The notes: generated by a model not told the origin, from the letters alone. A stretch of DNA of 64,000 bases from Lysinibacillus mangiferihumi (GCF_003049665.1 NZ_PYWM01000004.1:124001-188000), one strand, 5' to 3'; counted from the first letter of the stretch, positions 9,058-18,688 are shown. Numbers and translations are program-made.

Positions 9058-9315
9058 TTACTGTACATGTTTATTTTGCACAAGTTTTACGACACAATTC
9101 GCCAACGCTTGCTTTTCATCATCAGAGGCAACGCCCCATAAATCCGACAGCACTCGCTCTTGTTCATTTTTAGGGTCGATATTTGTCGCCAAATATTCGC
9201 CAATTTGTACAGCAGCTTGTTGAATCATTTTCTTTGGCATACCGCTTGATTCAGCCTGCATAACATTTTGTCCTAAAAAAGATGTCCATTTTTGCCAGTT
9301 TTCTAAAATGGTCAT
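9058..9315 (-). CDS. ymfJ: DUF3243 protein YmfJ
   Basis: An 85-residue, mostly helical cytoplasmic protein (MTILENWQKWTSFLGQNVMQ). DUF3243 proteins occur in Bacillales, usually in this gene cluster; no molecular function is established. ATG 9315 has a strong ribosome site AAAGGAGGAGG. It is 48 nt after ymfI and ends against a strong terminator, making it the last gene of the ymfF-ymfJ unit. No cysteine clusters, signal peptide or membrane helix are visible. Confidence 0.88.
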   Translation of the reverse strand: MTILENWQKWTSFLGQNVMQAESSGMPKKMIQQAAVQIGEYLATNIDPKNEQERVLSDLWGVASDDEKQALANCVVKLVQNKHVQ

Positions 9316-9363
9316 ATGTTTCCTCCTCCTTTACACATGTAGTATGTGCAAAAAGAAGAGATA

Positions 9364-10092
9364 TTATATGTACCAACCACCATTTAATCGAATTATTTGT
9401 CCTGTCACATAATTTGCTTTTCCTGACAGATAAAAACGAACCATTTCAGCTACATCTGTTGTATGACCGACTGAACCTAATGGAATATCTTCTAAAATGT
9501 ATTGCAGTTCTTCATTACTTAAATGATTATTCATTGAAGTATTGATAAAGCCTGGGGCAATTGCATTAACACGAATACCAGATAATGCAGCCTCTTTGGC
9601 ATAGGACTTCACAAAAGCATGCTGCGCGCCTTTCACCGTTGCATAAAGTGCTTCTCCAGCAGATCCTGCCTCGCCCCAAATAGAACCGATAAAAAGCACA
9701 TAACTGACATCATGAGTACGTAGTTTTGAAGATAATAAAGCAGTTAATTGCATCGGGTTTTGCACATGAACACGCCATAATGCATCCATTTCCTCCGCTG
9801 TTGTATCCTCCAACAAGGCATAATGTGCTTGCCCATTCGCAAAGACAATTGCTTGGACACTAAATATTTGTGAAGCCAATTTTTGCGCTGCATGTATATT
9901 TGTAAAATCTCCTTGTACAAGCATAAATTCCTGCGCTGGAAAATCGCCTGTGAGCGTATCACATAAATCTTGAGCCATTTGCTTGTTATGAGCATAATGC
10001 ACATAGAGAGACCAGCCGTCTTGTGCCAAACTTCGACAAATAGCACGACCGATCTCACCCGATGCACCTAATATTAGGGCAAAGTTTTTCAT
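9364..10092 (-). CDS. ymfI: SDR-family EF-P 5-aminopentanone reductase (YmfI)
   Basis: A 242-residue short-chain dehydrogenase/reductase with the N-terminal NAD(P)-binding motif GASGEIG (residues 9-15), the NAG-like segment ANGQAH and the catalytic Y-x-x-x-K in YATVK. In B. subtilis YmfI reduces the 5-aminopentanone adduct on translation factor EF-P to 5-aminopentanol, a modification tied to polyproline translation and swarming. It resembles FabG, but synteny with ymfH and ymfJ supports YmfI. The ATG shares one base with the ymfH stop codon (TAATG), indicating translational coupling. Confidence 0.9.
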   Translation of the reverse strand: MKNFALILGASGEIGRAICRSLAQDGWSLYVHYAHNKQMAQDLCDTLTGDFPAQEFMLVQGDFTNIHAAQKLASQIFSVQAIVFANGQAHYALLEDTTAEEMDALWRVHVQNPMQLTALLSSKLRTHDVSYVLFIGSIWGEAGSAGEALYATVKGAQHAFVKSYAKEAALSGIRVNAIAPGFINTSMNNHLSNEELQYILEDIPLGSVGHTTDVAEMVRFYLSGKANYVTGQIIRLNGGWYI

Positions 10093-11390
10093 TATGCACC
10101 CTTCTCTGTTGGTAAAACTTTGAATACAGTTTGTTGCGATTCACCTTGGATAGAAGCAAACGCTTTAGTTAAATCTTCAATTGTTAATTCTTCTAAGACA
10201 GGGACAACATCGAATAAATTCATATCATTAAAAGAATAACGTGTAAATTGATTCGCGATAAATTCGATTGAATTTAATGCACGTAAGAAAAAGCCAATTT
10301 TTTTACGCTTGATGCGTTCTAAATCTGCACTGGCAAATTGCGCACCTTTTTCGTATTTTTCTAATTCAGCTTTAATCGCTTTTGCTAATGCATCAGGTTC
10401 TGTAGAATCAGAGCCAATCAATGCAAAGCCAAAACCTTTTTCTAACGTAAAGTCAAACGCATAGGATTCATCAATCAAGCCTTCATCATAAACGCGTTCA
10501 TAAAAGCTTGAAGTTCGCCCAAAAATAAGCTCTAATGCAATTTGTACGGATAGCTCATGTTGTAACATTTCACGGCCAGACAAATTCGTGTCTTTCGCTT
10601 TTAAGCCCATGTAGACCTTTGGTTTTTGCACATCCATATGCAATGTGCGTTCTTTTACAGCAACATCTGTTGGCTCTTCCTCAAAGAAACGCTGAATTGG
10701 TGTAGGCTCTGGGAACTCTTTTTTGCCTTGATTTTCACGTATAAATGCCATCATTTCTTCAGGCTCCACGGCACCAATAGCAAATAATAGCATATTAGAT
10801 GGATGATAAAACGTATTGTAACATGTATATAGATGGTCAGCTGTAATGCCGTCAATTGATTCAATTGTCCCCGCAATATCAATTTTCACTGGGTGAGTAT
10901 GATACATATTTTCAATTGTGCCAAAGTATAGGCGCCAATCCGGTTGGTCATCATACATTGTAATTTCCTGACCAATGATCCCTTTTTCTTTATTAACCGT
11001 AGCCTCTGTAAAGTATGGCTCTTGAACAAAATTCAATAAAGTTTCAGTGCTTTTATAAATATTATCTGTTGATGAAAATAAATACGCAGTCCGTGTGAAA
11101 GAAGTAAAAGCATTGGCTGAAGCACCATATTCGCTAAATTTTTGGAACACATCGCCATCTTCTTTTTCAAACATCTTATGCTCTAAAAAGTGCGCAATGC
11201 CATCCGGTACTGTAATGCTTTGCGATTCTCCAAGCGGTACAAATGTGCGGTCAACAGAACCGTACTTCGTTGTGAACGTTACAAATGTTTTTGAGAAGCC
11301 TTTTTTCGGTAAAATATAGACATCTAAACCATTTTCTAGTTTTTCATAGTAAAGTGTTTCATCTAATTGTTTGAATTCAATTGTTTTCAT
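10092..11390 (-). CDS. ymfH: M16 family zinc metallopeptidase (YmfH), catalytic partner
   Basis: A 432-residue pitrilysin-family (M16) protease. The inverted zinc motif HFLEH (about residues 67-71) is intact, with downstream acidic residues in TVNKEKGIIGQEITMYDDQP as the likely third ligand. Homologous pairs elsewhere act as a two-subunit peptidase. ATG 11390 overlaps the ymfF stop as ATGA; the longer frame upstream lies inside ymfF and was rejected. Gene order ymfF-ymfH-ymfI matches B. subtilis. Natural substrates are unknown. Confidence 0.93.
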   Translation of the reverse strand: MKTIEFKQLDETLYYEKLENGLDVYILPKKGFSKTFVTFTTKYGSVDRTFVPLGESQSITVPDGIAHFLEHKMFEKEDGDVFQKFSEYGASANAFTSFTRTAYLFSSTDNIYKSTETLLNFVQEPYFTEATVNKEKGIIGQEITMYDDQPDWRLYFGTIENMYHTHPVKIDIAGTIESIDGITADHLYTCYNTFYHPSNMLLFAIGAVEPEEMMAFIRENQGKKEFPEPTPIQRFFEEEPTDVAVKERTLHMDVQKPKVYMGLKAKDTNLSGREMLQHELSVQIALELIFGRTSSFYERVYDEGLIDESYAFDFTLEKGFGFALIGSDSTEPDALAKAIKAELEKYEKGAQFASADLERIKRKKIGFFLRALNSIEFIANQFTRYSFNDMNLFDVVPVLEELTIEDLTKAFASIQGESQQTVFKVLPTEKGA

Positions 11391-12658
11391 TGTGCGGTTT
11401 GCTCCTTTCCACTTAAGAAATAGACCGCTTCTAACTTCACTTGCTTCGCAATGTCGACAACATCTTCTTTTGTTACAGCTTGCCACTTCGTTGCCCAAGC
11501 TTCGACAGAAAATTCCTCTGGTAAATCTTTGTATTGGTCAAAAATTTCAATTTGACCACGCGCAGAATCAAGCGATTCCTTTAACTGATTTGTCAACATC
11601 GCTTTCGTTTGGTCTAATTCTAAATCGGTAATATTCCCTGCTTGTATTGCCACAAGTTGTTCTTTAATCAAATTTAGTGCTTTTTCTTCATTTTTCGCCT
11701 CAATGCCAGACACCACAAATAATAAGCCATAATGTGATGCATATGAGCTAGAAGCATAGTAGGCCAAACTTTCTTTTTCACGAACATTCATAAATAATTT
11801 GGCATGTGGGTAACCACCGAAAACACCATTAAAGATTTGCATTTTAGCAAAATCTGCATCACCAAATCGCACTGGTGTACTAAAGCCAATATGCAGTTTC
11901 CCTTGCTTCATTTCCTGTTGTTCGCGTACATAATCATTTTGTGGGTGTTTTTGAGGCACAACAGTTGGAATTTCCTCTGGTATACGATCTTTAAAAGGTA
12001 GTGCCTTTTTAAGTTTTGCAACAAGCTCTTCTTCATTGATATCGCCTGCAACATAAATATCGATTTTGTCAGTAGTTAGCATTGATTCGTACGCTGCCAC
12101 TAAAGATGCTGGTGTAATACTTTGGATGTCTTCCACTGTCCCATTTGCTGAAATAGAGGCAGGCTCATTTGGACGTAAAATTTCTTGAAGACGCATCTGT
12201 GCAAAGCGAGATTTATCGTCAAAAATGGATTCAATACGTTGGATAACCATTTTCTTTTCGCGTTCTACTATTGATTCCTTAAATACACCGTTTTCTAAAT
12301 TCGGCTCAAAAATAGCTGTATGCATAATGCCTAGCACTTCATTTAATACACTTGTATTCGCCAAATATTGATCATTTACGGTCTCCATGTTCATCATTAC
12401 CGTATGCTCATTACCACGCTTTGATGTATCAAAATACAACACTGTCCCATAAAGGTCATCTAAAAAACTACGAAAAGCGGCAGTTGTTGTATATTTTGCA
12501 TTGCTGTGTTGCAATACATTGGTTAACACCGTACGTTCAGACGCACATTTGGCTGTTAATGCTCTTCTCCATTTTATCGAGAAATTTACTGTTTTAAATT
12601 GGGTCGTTTGTCGGATATGCAAATTGACACCTTTTGCAAAAGGTATTGTTTTAAACAT
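11387..12658 (-). CDS. ymfF: M16 family peptidase-like protein (YmfF), zinc motif missing
   Basis: A 423-residue M16-fold protein and first gene of its operon, starting at ATG 12658 behind AGGAGGG. Where active members carry HxxEH, this protein has a segment around VLQHSNAKYTTTAAF without that motif, so it is probably the non-catalytic partner of YmfH, as in other two-subunit M16 enzymes where one chain supplies substrate-binding residues. The overlapping stop/start with ymfH favours equal production of both chains. The missing motif is seen directly; the pairing is inference. Confidence 0.92.
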   Translation of the reverse strand: MFKTIPFAKGVNLHIRQTTQFKTVNFSIKWRRALTAKCASERTVLTNVLQHSNAKYTTTAAFRSFLDDLYGTVLYFDTSKRGNEHTVMMNMETVNDQYLANTSVLNEVLGIMHTAIFEPNLENGVFKESIVEREKKMVIQRIESIFDDKSRFAQMRLQEILRPNEPASISANGTVEDIQSITPASLVAAYESMLTTDKIDIYVAGDINEEELVAKLKKALPFKDRIPEEIPTVVPQKHPQNDYVREQQEMKQGKLHIGFSTPVRFGDADFAKMQIFNGVFGGYPHAKLFMNVREKESLAYYASSSYASHYGLLFVVSGIEAKNEEKALNLIKEQLVAIQAGNITDLELDQTKAMLTNQLKESLDSARGQIEIFDQYKDLPEEFSVEAWATKWQAVTKEDVVDIAKQVKLEAVYFLSGKEQTAQ

Positions 12659-12702
12659 ATGAAACCCTCCTATCTTTCTTAATATAACAATGTACTACAA
12701 AT

Positions 12703-12732
12703 ACTATACATGTCTATTGTCTATAATTGCAA
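12703..12732 (-). promoter_or_regulatory. Probable SigA promoter of ymfF operon
   Basis: Minus-strand TTGCAA (12727-12732), 18-nt spacer, TATAGT (12703-12708), about 45 nt before ymfF. Confidence 0.5.
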
Positions 12733-12784
12733 AAAGAATCCAAAGTATGTATGTGGAAAGGTAAAATAATTTACTGTATATGGC

Positions 12785-12816
12785 AAAAGACTGGGCTTGA
12801 TTTGCCCAGTCTTTTT
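12785..12816 (-). terminator. Terminator after nupQ
   Basis: Perfect 12-bp stem AAAAGACTGGGC / GCCCAGTCTTTT with a 7-nt loop, 64 nt after the nupQ stop. Both strands end in T runs, so it may act bidirectionally, although no plus-strand gene faces it. Confidence 0.85.
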
Positions 12817-12879
12817 ATTCGTTTCATTTCTTTCCAACCTCGTCCAGTCAATCAACGAATAAACTAAGCTGCCTGATAC

Positions 12880-13839
12880 TTATCGTTTGCCTTTAATGTA
12901 AGGTTGACCACTTGCTTTTGGTGCATTCGCTTTCCCAATAAATCCGGCTAACGCAAATATCGTTAATACATAAGGTAAAATTTGTAGATATACTGCTGGA
13001 ATATCTTGCACATACGGAATTTGATTCCCTGCAATACTTAATGTTTGGGCTAAACCAAAGAATAACGCTGCCCCAAGCGCTCCGATTGGATGCCATTTAC
13101 CAAAGATCATCGCCGCAAGTGCCATAAACCCTTGCCCAGCAATAGTTGCATGTGAGAAATTACTTGTAATTGTTTGTGCATAAACCGCACCACCCAGACC
13201 ACCAAGTGCACCTGAAATAACAACGGCGATATAGCGCATTTTATTAACTTTTACACCCATTGTATCAGCTGCCATTGGGTGTTCTCCTACTGAGCGTAGA
13301 CGTAAACCAAATGGTGTTTTATAAATGATAAACCAAGCACCAATTGCCACAGCAAAGGCTAAAATCGAAGTGCTATATACGTTATGGAATAATAATGGTC
13401 CAAAGAACGGAATATCCTCTAAGTAAGGAACAGCAAAACGACGAATTGGTTGTTCAATCATATCTGTCTGACCTTTATCATAAATCATTTTCACTAAGAA
13501 TACTGTAACCGCTAAACCAAGTAAGTTAATAGCTACCCCAGAAACCGTTTGATCGGCACGGAATGAGATCGCTGCGACGGCATGTAGCAAGGAGAAAATT
13601 CCTCCGATAACCACTGCTGCAAGCATTGCCACCCATACTGTTGCGGAACCTAATTGTGATGCATACTCTAAATTGACAAAAATACCAACAAATGCGCCGA
13701 CAATCATTAAACCTTCTAGCCCGATGTTAACAACACCTGAACGTTCAGAGAATACACCACCGATTGCAGTGAAAATTAATGGTGTCGCATAAAGGATTGC
13801 AGAAGGGATGATGAAATATAACATTTCTAAAAAGCTCAT
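12880..13839 (-). CDS. nupQ: Nucleoside ABC transporter permease (NupQ/YufQ family)
   Basis: A 319-residue polytopic membrane protein of the BPD_transp_2 family with eight or more hydrophobic helices; GVVNIGLEGLMIVGAF is the conserved segment near the N-terminus. It pairs with NupP to form the channel of a BmpA-type nucleoside importer, characterised for guanosine and other nucleosides in B. subtilis. It is the last gene of the operon; ATG 13839 lies one base after the nupP stop, with GGAGGGAC as ribosome site. Confidence 0.93.
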   Translation of the reverse strand: MSFLEMLYFIIPSAILYATPLIFTAIGGVFSERSGVVNIGLEGLMIVGAFVGIFVNLEYASQLGSATVWVAMLAAVVIGGIFSLLHAVAAISFRADQTVSGVAINLLGLAVTVFLVKMIYDKGQTDMIEQPIRRFAVPYLEDIPFFGPLLFHNVYSTSILAFAVAIGAWFIIYKTPFGLRLRSVGEHPMAADTMGVKVNKMRYIAVVISGALGGLGGAVYAQTITSNFSHATIAGQGFMALAAMIFGKWHPIGALGAALFFGLAQTLSIAGNQIPYVQDIPAVYLQILPYVLTIFALAGFIGKANAPKASGQPYIKGKR

Positions 13840-13840
13840 G

Positions 13841-14887
13841 TTATTGTCCCTCCTTTTTCTTACTTAACTTTTGTAATCCTACTCGAATAACGTAGCCTGA
13901 AGCTACAAAGAAAATAATCAAGGCGATAATAATTGATACGATTTCCTCTGGAATACCTGCAGCATTCGGCATATTAAGAGCACCATATTTTAACGAGCCA
14001 AATAAAGAAGCTCCGAATACAACGCCCAGTGGTGTATTTGCCCCAAGTAAGGCAACAGCGATACCATCAAAACCAATCCCTGTGAAGCCAGCTTTAATGG
14101 ATGCATTTTGGAAAGTACCAAGTGCCTCCATGGCACCACCAAGACCAGCAAACATACCTGAAATCGTCATAGCTAATATAACGTTTTTATTGACACTCAT
14201 ACCAGCATATTCTGCCGCATGTTGGTTAAAACCAACTGCTTTTAACTCATAACCACGCGTTGTTTTTTCTAAAATAAACCACATTACCACTACCATCAGA
14301 AGTGCAATTAGAATCCCATAGTGAAGACTTGAGTTGTCTGTTAGCTCTCTTAAAAACGGAGAACGTAATGAAGCCGATTCAAGAACACGTTCCGTTTTAA
14401 AGCTACCATCTGACAATTTTTTAATAACAGCGTTGGCAATATAAAGCGCTGTATAGTTTAACATAATTGTCGCAATTACTTCATGAACTTTAAATTTCGC
14501 TTTTAAGAAACCTGCAATAAAGGCCCAAAATGCACCTGCTGCTGCTGCAGCGAGTAATGCCAACGGCAAGTGAATAATTTTTGGTAGTTCAAAAGCATAG
14601 CCTACCCATGCTGCTGCAAGCCAACCTAAAATTAACTGACCTTCAACACCGATGTTGAATAAGCCAGTACGGAAGGCAAACGCTACCGCTAAACCTGCTA
14701 AAATATACGGTGTTATTTGACGAATTGTGTTCCCGATTGAATATGAATCTCCAAAAATACCTGTCCAAAGGGCGCTATAACCTTGGATTGGGTCATAGCC
14801 GCTGACTACCATTACGATAGCACCAACAATTAAACCGATAATGATTGAGATAATAGGAACGAGTATATTAATGACACGATTTGACAT
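13841..14887 (-). CDS. nupP: Nucleoside ABC transporter permease (NupP/YufP family)
   Basis: A 348-residue membrane permease, partner of NupQ, with the family segment FRTGLFNIGVEGQLILGWLAAAW and about nine predicted helices. The ATG shares its A with the nupO stop (TAATG) and has GAAGGAGGGG upstream, so it is translationally coupled to the ATPase. The family is the simple-sugar/nucleoside branch of ABC permeases, and the neighbouring BmpA-like binding protein makes nucleosides the likely substrate. Confidence 0.93.
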   Translation of the reverse strand: MSNRVINILVPIISIIIGLIVGAIVMVVSGYDPIQGYSALWTGIFGDSYSIGNTIRQITPYILAGLAVAFAFRTGLFNIGVEGQLILGWLAAAWVGYAFELPKIIHLPLALLAAAAAGAFWAFIAGFLKAKFKVHEVIATIMLNYTALYIANAVIKKLSDGSFKTERVLESASLRSPFLRELTDNSSLHYGILIALLMVVVMWFILEKTTRGYELKAVGFNQHAAEYAGMSVNKNVILAMTISGMFAGLGGAMEALGTFQNASIKAGFTGIGFDGIAVALLGANTPLGVVFGASLFGSLKYGALNMPNAAGIPEEIVSIIIALIIFFVASGYVIRVGLQKLSKKKEGQ

Positions 14888-16434
14888 TAGTCGTTCCCCT
14901 CCTTCAATATATTTGTGCTATTTTTTTTACTTTGTCCTGCCATTAATAGACCAAGCTCTTGCTCTGTTGTTTCTTTTGGATTTAACTCATCCACAATTTG
15001 ACCGTCATAAATAACAGCGATTCGGTCTGAAACATTCATTACTTCATCTAATTCAAACGAAATTAATAATACGGCTTTCCCTTTATCACGCTGCTCGATT
15101 AGTCGAGAGTGAATAAATTCAATTGCCCCTACGTCTAGCCCACGTGTTGGAAGTGCTGCAATCAGTAGATCCGGATCTCGGTCAATTTCACGACCAATAA
15201 TGGCTTTTTGCTGGTTACCACCTGAAAGAGCTCGTGCAGGCGTCATCTCGCCATTCCCTGTACGCACATCATATTCTTGAATAACTTGTTTCGCTTTTTC
15301 CGATACCTTTTTATAATCCATCACAAAGCCTTTAGCAATCGGTGGTTGGTAATATGTTTGGAGTGCAATATTGTGACCGATTGGGAAATCTAACACTAGT
15401 CCATGCTTATGACGGTCTTGTGGAATATGCCCTACACCTTGTTCAGTAATTTTACGTGGTTTCATGTTCGTTACATCTTTGCCGTTAAGCTTTACCGTAC
15501 CGCTTTTCACTTTACGTAAACCCGTAATTGCCTCGATTAACTCTGATTGACCATTACCATCAATACCAGCAATCCCGACAATTTCACCTTTACGAACATT
15601 AAGGTTAAGACCTTTTACTTTATCGATATTACGGTAGTCTGTTACGACTAACTGCTCAATCGTTAGTACTTCCTCGGTTGGATTAGCATCTATTTTTTCT
15701 GTTTTAAACTCAACCTGACGACCAACCATTAATTCAGCTAATTGGTCTGGGTTTGTTTCAGCCGTCACAACTGTACCAATCCCTTCCCCTTTACGAATAA
15801 TTGTCACTCGATCAGATACATCCATAATTTCTTTCAGCTTATGTGTAATTAAAATAATCGATTTACCTTCAGCGATTAATCGGCGCATAATTTGAATAAG
15901 CTCTGTAATTTCTTGTGGCGTTAAAGAAGCAGTCGGTTCATCGAAAATTAAAATTTCTGCACCACGAAATAGCGTTTTTAAAATCTCAACACGTTGCTGC
16001 ATTCCTACAGTGATGTCTTCGATTTTTGCATTTGGATCTACATCGAGCCCATACTTCTCAGAAAGCGCTTGCACCTTTTTCGCCGCATCTTTAATATTGA
16101 CTACACCCATTTTTGTAGGTTCTGAACCTAAAATAATGTTTTCTGTTACTGTAAAGTTTTCCACCAACATAAAGTGTTGATGCACCATGCCAATCCCCAA
16201 ATCATTGGCAACATTCGGATTTGTAATTTTAACAGCTTTCCCACGAACACGAATTTCTCCACCCTCTGGCTGATACAGACCAAAAAGGACGTTCATTAAA
16301 GTCGATTTACCTGCACCATTTTCTCCTAGCAGTGCATGAATCTCGCCTTTTTTTAGTTGGAGGGTGATGTTATTATTTGCTACGAATCCACCAAACTCTT
16401 TGCGGATTCCAAGCATCTCAATCACGTATTCCAA
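14887..16434 (-). CDS. nupO: Nucleoside ABC transporter ATP-binding protein (NupO/YufO family)
   Basis: A 515-residue double-cassette ATPase. The first half has Walker A GENGAGKS and DEPTASL; the second half has the altered loop IDGNGQS and signature ALSGGNQQK, as in ribose/nucleoside-type (RbsA-like) ATPases whose second site is degenerate. I place the start at TTG 16434 (reading MEYVIEM), which has AAGGGAG at 8 nt and matches the B. subtilis N-terminus; upstream codons lack a ribosome site. It is separated from nupN by 353 nt with a terminator, unlike the tight spacing to nupP. Confidence 0.92.
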   Translation of the reverse strand: MEYVIEMLGIRKEFGGFVANNNITLQLKKGEIHALLGENGAGKSTLMNVLFGLYQPEGGEIRVRGKAVKITNPNVANDLGIGMVHQHFMLVENFTVTENIILGSEPTKMGVVNIKDAAKKVQALSEKYGLDVDPNAKIEDITVGMQQRVEILKTLFRGAEILIFDEPTASLTPQEITELIQIMRRLIAEGKSIILITHKLKEIMDVSDRVTIIRKGEGIGTVVTAETNPDQLAELMVGRQVEFKTEKIDANPTEEVLTIEQLVVTDYRNIDKVKGLNLNVRKGEIVGIAGIDGNGQSELIEAITGLRKVKSGTVKLNGKDVTNMKPRKITEQGVGHIPQDRHKHGLVLDFPIGHNIALQTYYQPPIAKGFVMDYKKVSEKAKQVIQEYDVRTGNGEMTPARALSGGNQQKAIIGREIDRDPDLLIAALPTRGLDVGAIEFIHSRLIEQRDKGKAVLLISFELDEVMNVSDRIAVIYDGQIVDELNPKETTEQELGLLMAGQSKKNSTNILKEGND

Positions 16435-16787
16435 TATTGTCACTCCCTTATTAGGCAATTTTCTTTAAAATAATTTTATTCACTGGTGTATTTCTACCTG
16501 CCTCTATTGCAATACAGCACAACCCTCACCTAAAGATAAGGCATTATCTAAATGAAAAATAAATTAATACAGGAAAGGTCATCGTTAGAAACCTTTCTTC
16601 TATTAACTTGTTACCATTAGATCTTAAACTTACGATAATCTAATATAATAATTCTATTTTAATATGGAAAAATATATAAAAATAAAATATATCCAAACAG
16701 AGTATTACAAATAGTCGAAATATAACGATAGATTGAAAAATCATCATAAGGGCAGTTGTAAAGCCCTTATGATGATTAAGAGATGAA
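16435..16787 (-). other. nupN-nupO intergenic region
   Basis: 353 nt without a gene. It contains a strong terminator just after nupN (16739-16777) and a weaker 7-bp hairpin GAAAGGT/ACCTTTC near 16572-16600. The remainder is A/T-rich and I could not identify a confident promoter for nupO. Confidence 0.6.
16739..16777 (-). terminator. Terminator or processing hairpin after nupN
   Basis: Perfect 15-bp stem AATCATCATAAGGGC / GCCCTTATGATGATT with a 9-nt loop and a short T tail, 11 nt after the nupN stop. A partial terminator here would give more binding protein than transporter. Confidence 0.82.
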
Positions 16788-17870
16788 TTATTTTTCCACT
16801 TTTTCTGGAACTACGATTTCACCGCTAGAAATTTTTTGTTTATATTCGTCAATAACAGCTTGTACGTCTGCTGGGATTGCACCACGAGAATCAGCCAGTT
16901 TCACACCGTCTTCAGCAAGACCGTAAACAACTGTTGTACCGCCTGGGAATTCACCATTTTTCGCTTTGTTTGAGAAATCCACTACTGCAGAGTTAACACC
17001 TTTTAACATAGAAGTTAAAGTAACGTTAGTTTTATCATCTACTTTACCTTCATCGTATTGGTCAGCATCTACACCGATTACCCATACGTTTGCATTAGGG
17101 TCTTTTGCTTTACGCTCTTTTGCTTCAGAGAATACACCGTTACCAGTTGCACCAGCAGCGTGGAAAATAATATCTACGCCTGAAGAGTACATGCTGTTAG
17201 CAGCAATTTTACCAAGGTCCGCTTTATCAAATGCAGCTGTATAGTTGCGTTGAATTTCGATATCAGGGTTAACAGCTTTAGCACCTTCAACGAAACCAGC
17301 TTCAAAACGATTGATAACTGGAATATCTACGCCACCTACGAAGCCAATTTTACCTGTTTTAGACATTTTAGCAGCCGCTACACCTGCTAAAAATGCACCT
17401 TCTTGCTCTTTGAAAAGAATAGATACAACGTTGTCAGCTTTTACTTCAGCATCGATTAATGCAAAGTGTTTGTCTGGGTTGTCAGCCGCTACCGCTTCAA
17501 CAGCATCAGCCATCATGTAACCAATACCAAATACTAAGTCGAAGTCACGACGTAGTAAATTGTTTAAGTTTGTTTCGTAGTCAGCGTCAGATGCTGATTG
17601 TAAGTAGTCGAAACCACCTTTACCTTTTTTAAGGTTGTGTTCTTTACCATAAGCTTGAACACCTTCCCATGCTGATTGGTTGAATGATTTGTCGTCAACG
17701 CCACCTACATCAGTAACCATTGCTACTGAAAAAGTTTCTTCTGTGTTGTTATCGCCTGATGAAGCATTGTCTTTTGCAGGTTTTTCTTCGTCTTTCGTAC
17801 CACATGCACCTAAAATCGCACTTGCAGCTAAAACTGATGATAATACTAAACCAAATTTACGTTTTTTCAT
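16788..17870 (-). CDS. nupN: Nucleoside-binding lipoprotein (BmpA/NupN family)
   Basis: A 360-residue extracellular substrate-binding lipoprotein. The signal peptide MKKRKFGLVLSSVLAASAI ends in the lipobox LGAC, so Cys23 should be lipidated and anchor the protein to the outer face of the membrane. The body is a Bmp/periplasmic-binding type 1 domain (AMVTDVGGVDDKSFNQSAWEG). ATG 17870 was chosen for its GGGGG ribosome site. It precedes the NupOPQ transporter and follows a GntR regulator gene by 52 nt, which suggests shared control. Confidence 0.95.
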   Translation of the reverse strand: MKKRKFGLVLSSVLAASAILGACGTKDEEKPAKDNASSGDNNTEETFSVAMVTDVGGVDDKSFNQSAWEGVQAYGKEHNLKKGKGGFDYLQSASDADYETNLNNLLRRDFDLVFGIGYMMADAVEAVAADNPDKHFALIDAEVKADNVVSILFKEQEGAFLAGVAAAKMSKTGKIGFVGGVDIPVINRFEAGFVEGAKAVNPDIEIQRNYTAAFDKADLGKIAANSMYSSGVDIIFHAAGATGNGVFSEAKERKAKDPNANVWVIGVDADQYDEGKVDDKTNVTLTSMLKGVNSAVVDFSNKAKNGEFPGGTTVVYGLAEDGVKLADSRGAIPADVQAVIDEYKQKISSGEIVVPEKVEK

Positions 17871-17922
17871 TTTGATAACCCCCAAGGTATTGTAATTAGC
17901 AGGAAAATAATTTAGAAATGTT

Positions 17923-18651
17923 CTACACCCGTTTACGTACTACATGGAAGCTGAATTTATCAGCTCGGAAATAATTTTTTGAATACAGCACTACTTGATC
18001 ATTGTCATCGTAATGGAGCTGTTTCAATACTAAAAGAGCTGTTTCACGACCACAATTTAAAATCGGTGATGCTTGTTCATGATACCCAACCGGATCAATA
18101 TAAGTAACAGCATAGGCAACATGAATTTTACCCGATTGCTCAAGTGCCGAGAAAAGTGAAACTTCTTTTTTGTCAACAAAGTCAGTAGGCAGGAAGCTAG
18201 CTGGTAATTTGTCTATACAATAAACTACTGGCTCACCATCTGCTGTTCTGACGCGTTCAATCGTGAGTATTTTATCTTCGCCATCACATTGGAAGCGTTT
18301 TAAATCTTCATCAGAAGGGATATTTTCAGTTGCCTTTAAAAACTTAGACCCTGGTTCCATACCTGCTGTTTCGATCATAGAAGAAATACTGGATAAATGC
18401 TCGATGCCTGATGTAAACAACGGCTTAGGATTGACAAATGTACCAACCCCATGTCGACGCACAATCACATTTTCCTCTTCCAACAGTCGAAGCGCCTCTC
18501 TAAGAGTTGCTCGACTTACTCCTAGTGATTTCGATAATTCAAATTCTGATGGAAGTTTTTCATTTTCTTTGAAAACGCCCGTCTCGATGTCAGACTTTAA
18601 ACGATCAATTACTTGAAGATAGAGATGACGATGATCTGCTTTAATAGTCAC
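17923..18651 (-). CDS. ymfC: GntR family transcriptional regulator with UTRA domain (YmfC-like)
   Basis: A 242-residue regulator of the HutC subfamily. The N-terminal winged helix (about residues 5-72) includes [22 protein letters not shown]; the C-terminal UTRA domain (about 90-235) binds an effector, often a sugar or nucleotide-like compound. GTG 18651 ([13 protein letters not shown]) is placed 6 nt after GGTGGTG; other GTG/TTG codons lie within that ribosome site. A 6-2-6 palindrome at 18675-18688 just upstream suggests autoregulation, and nupN is immediately downstream, so it probably controls nucleoside uptake. That link is inferred from position. Confidence 0.88.
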   Translation of the reverse strand: MTIKADHRHLYLQVIDRLKSDIETGVFKENEKLPSEFELSKSLGVSRATLREALRLLEEENVIVRRHGVGTFVNPKPLFTSGIEHLSSISSMIETAGMEPGSKFLKATENIPSDEDLKRFQCDGEDKILTIERVRTADGEPVVYCIDKLPASFLPTDFVDKKEVSLFSALEQSGKIHVAYAVTYIDPVGYHEQASPILNCGRETALLVLKQLHYDDNDQVVLYSKNYFRADKFSFHVVRKRV

Positions 18652-18674
18652 ATTAATCACCACCAAAATCAGAG

Positions 18675-18688
18675 ATCAGACATCTGAT
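18675..18688 (-). promoter_or_regulatory. Candidate operator of the GntR regulator
   Basis: Inverted repeat ATCAGA-CA-TCTGAT, perfect 6-bp arms, 24 nt before the regulator start codon, in a position to block transcription. Confidence 0.45.

Noticed and set aside
9744-10067. Reading frame inside ymfI in another frame
   Set aside because: Fully inside a conserved SDR gene, without a ribosome site or family motifs.
11391-11498. N-terminal extension of YmfH within ymfF
   Set aside because: Residues are cysteine-rich out-of-frame readings of ymfF; ATG 11390 gives the normal coupled start.
16435-16787. Purine riboswitch in the nup operon
   Set aside because: No purine-aptamer core or three-way junction pattern was recognisable; only the post-nupN hairpin stands out.
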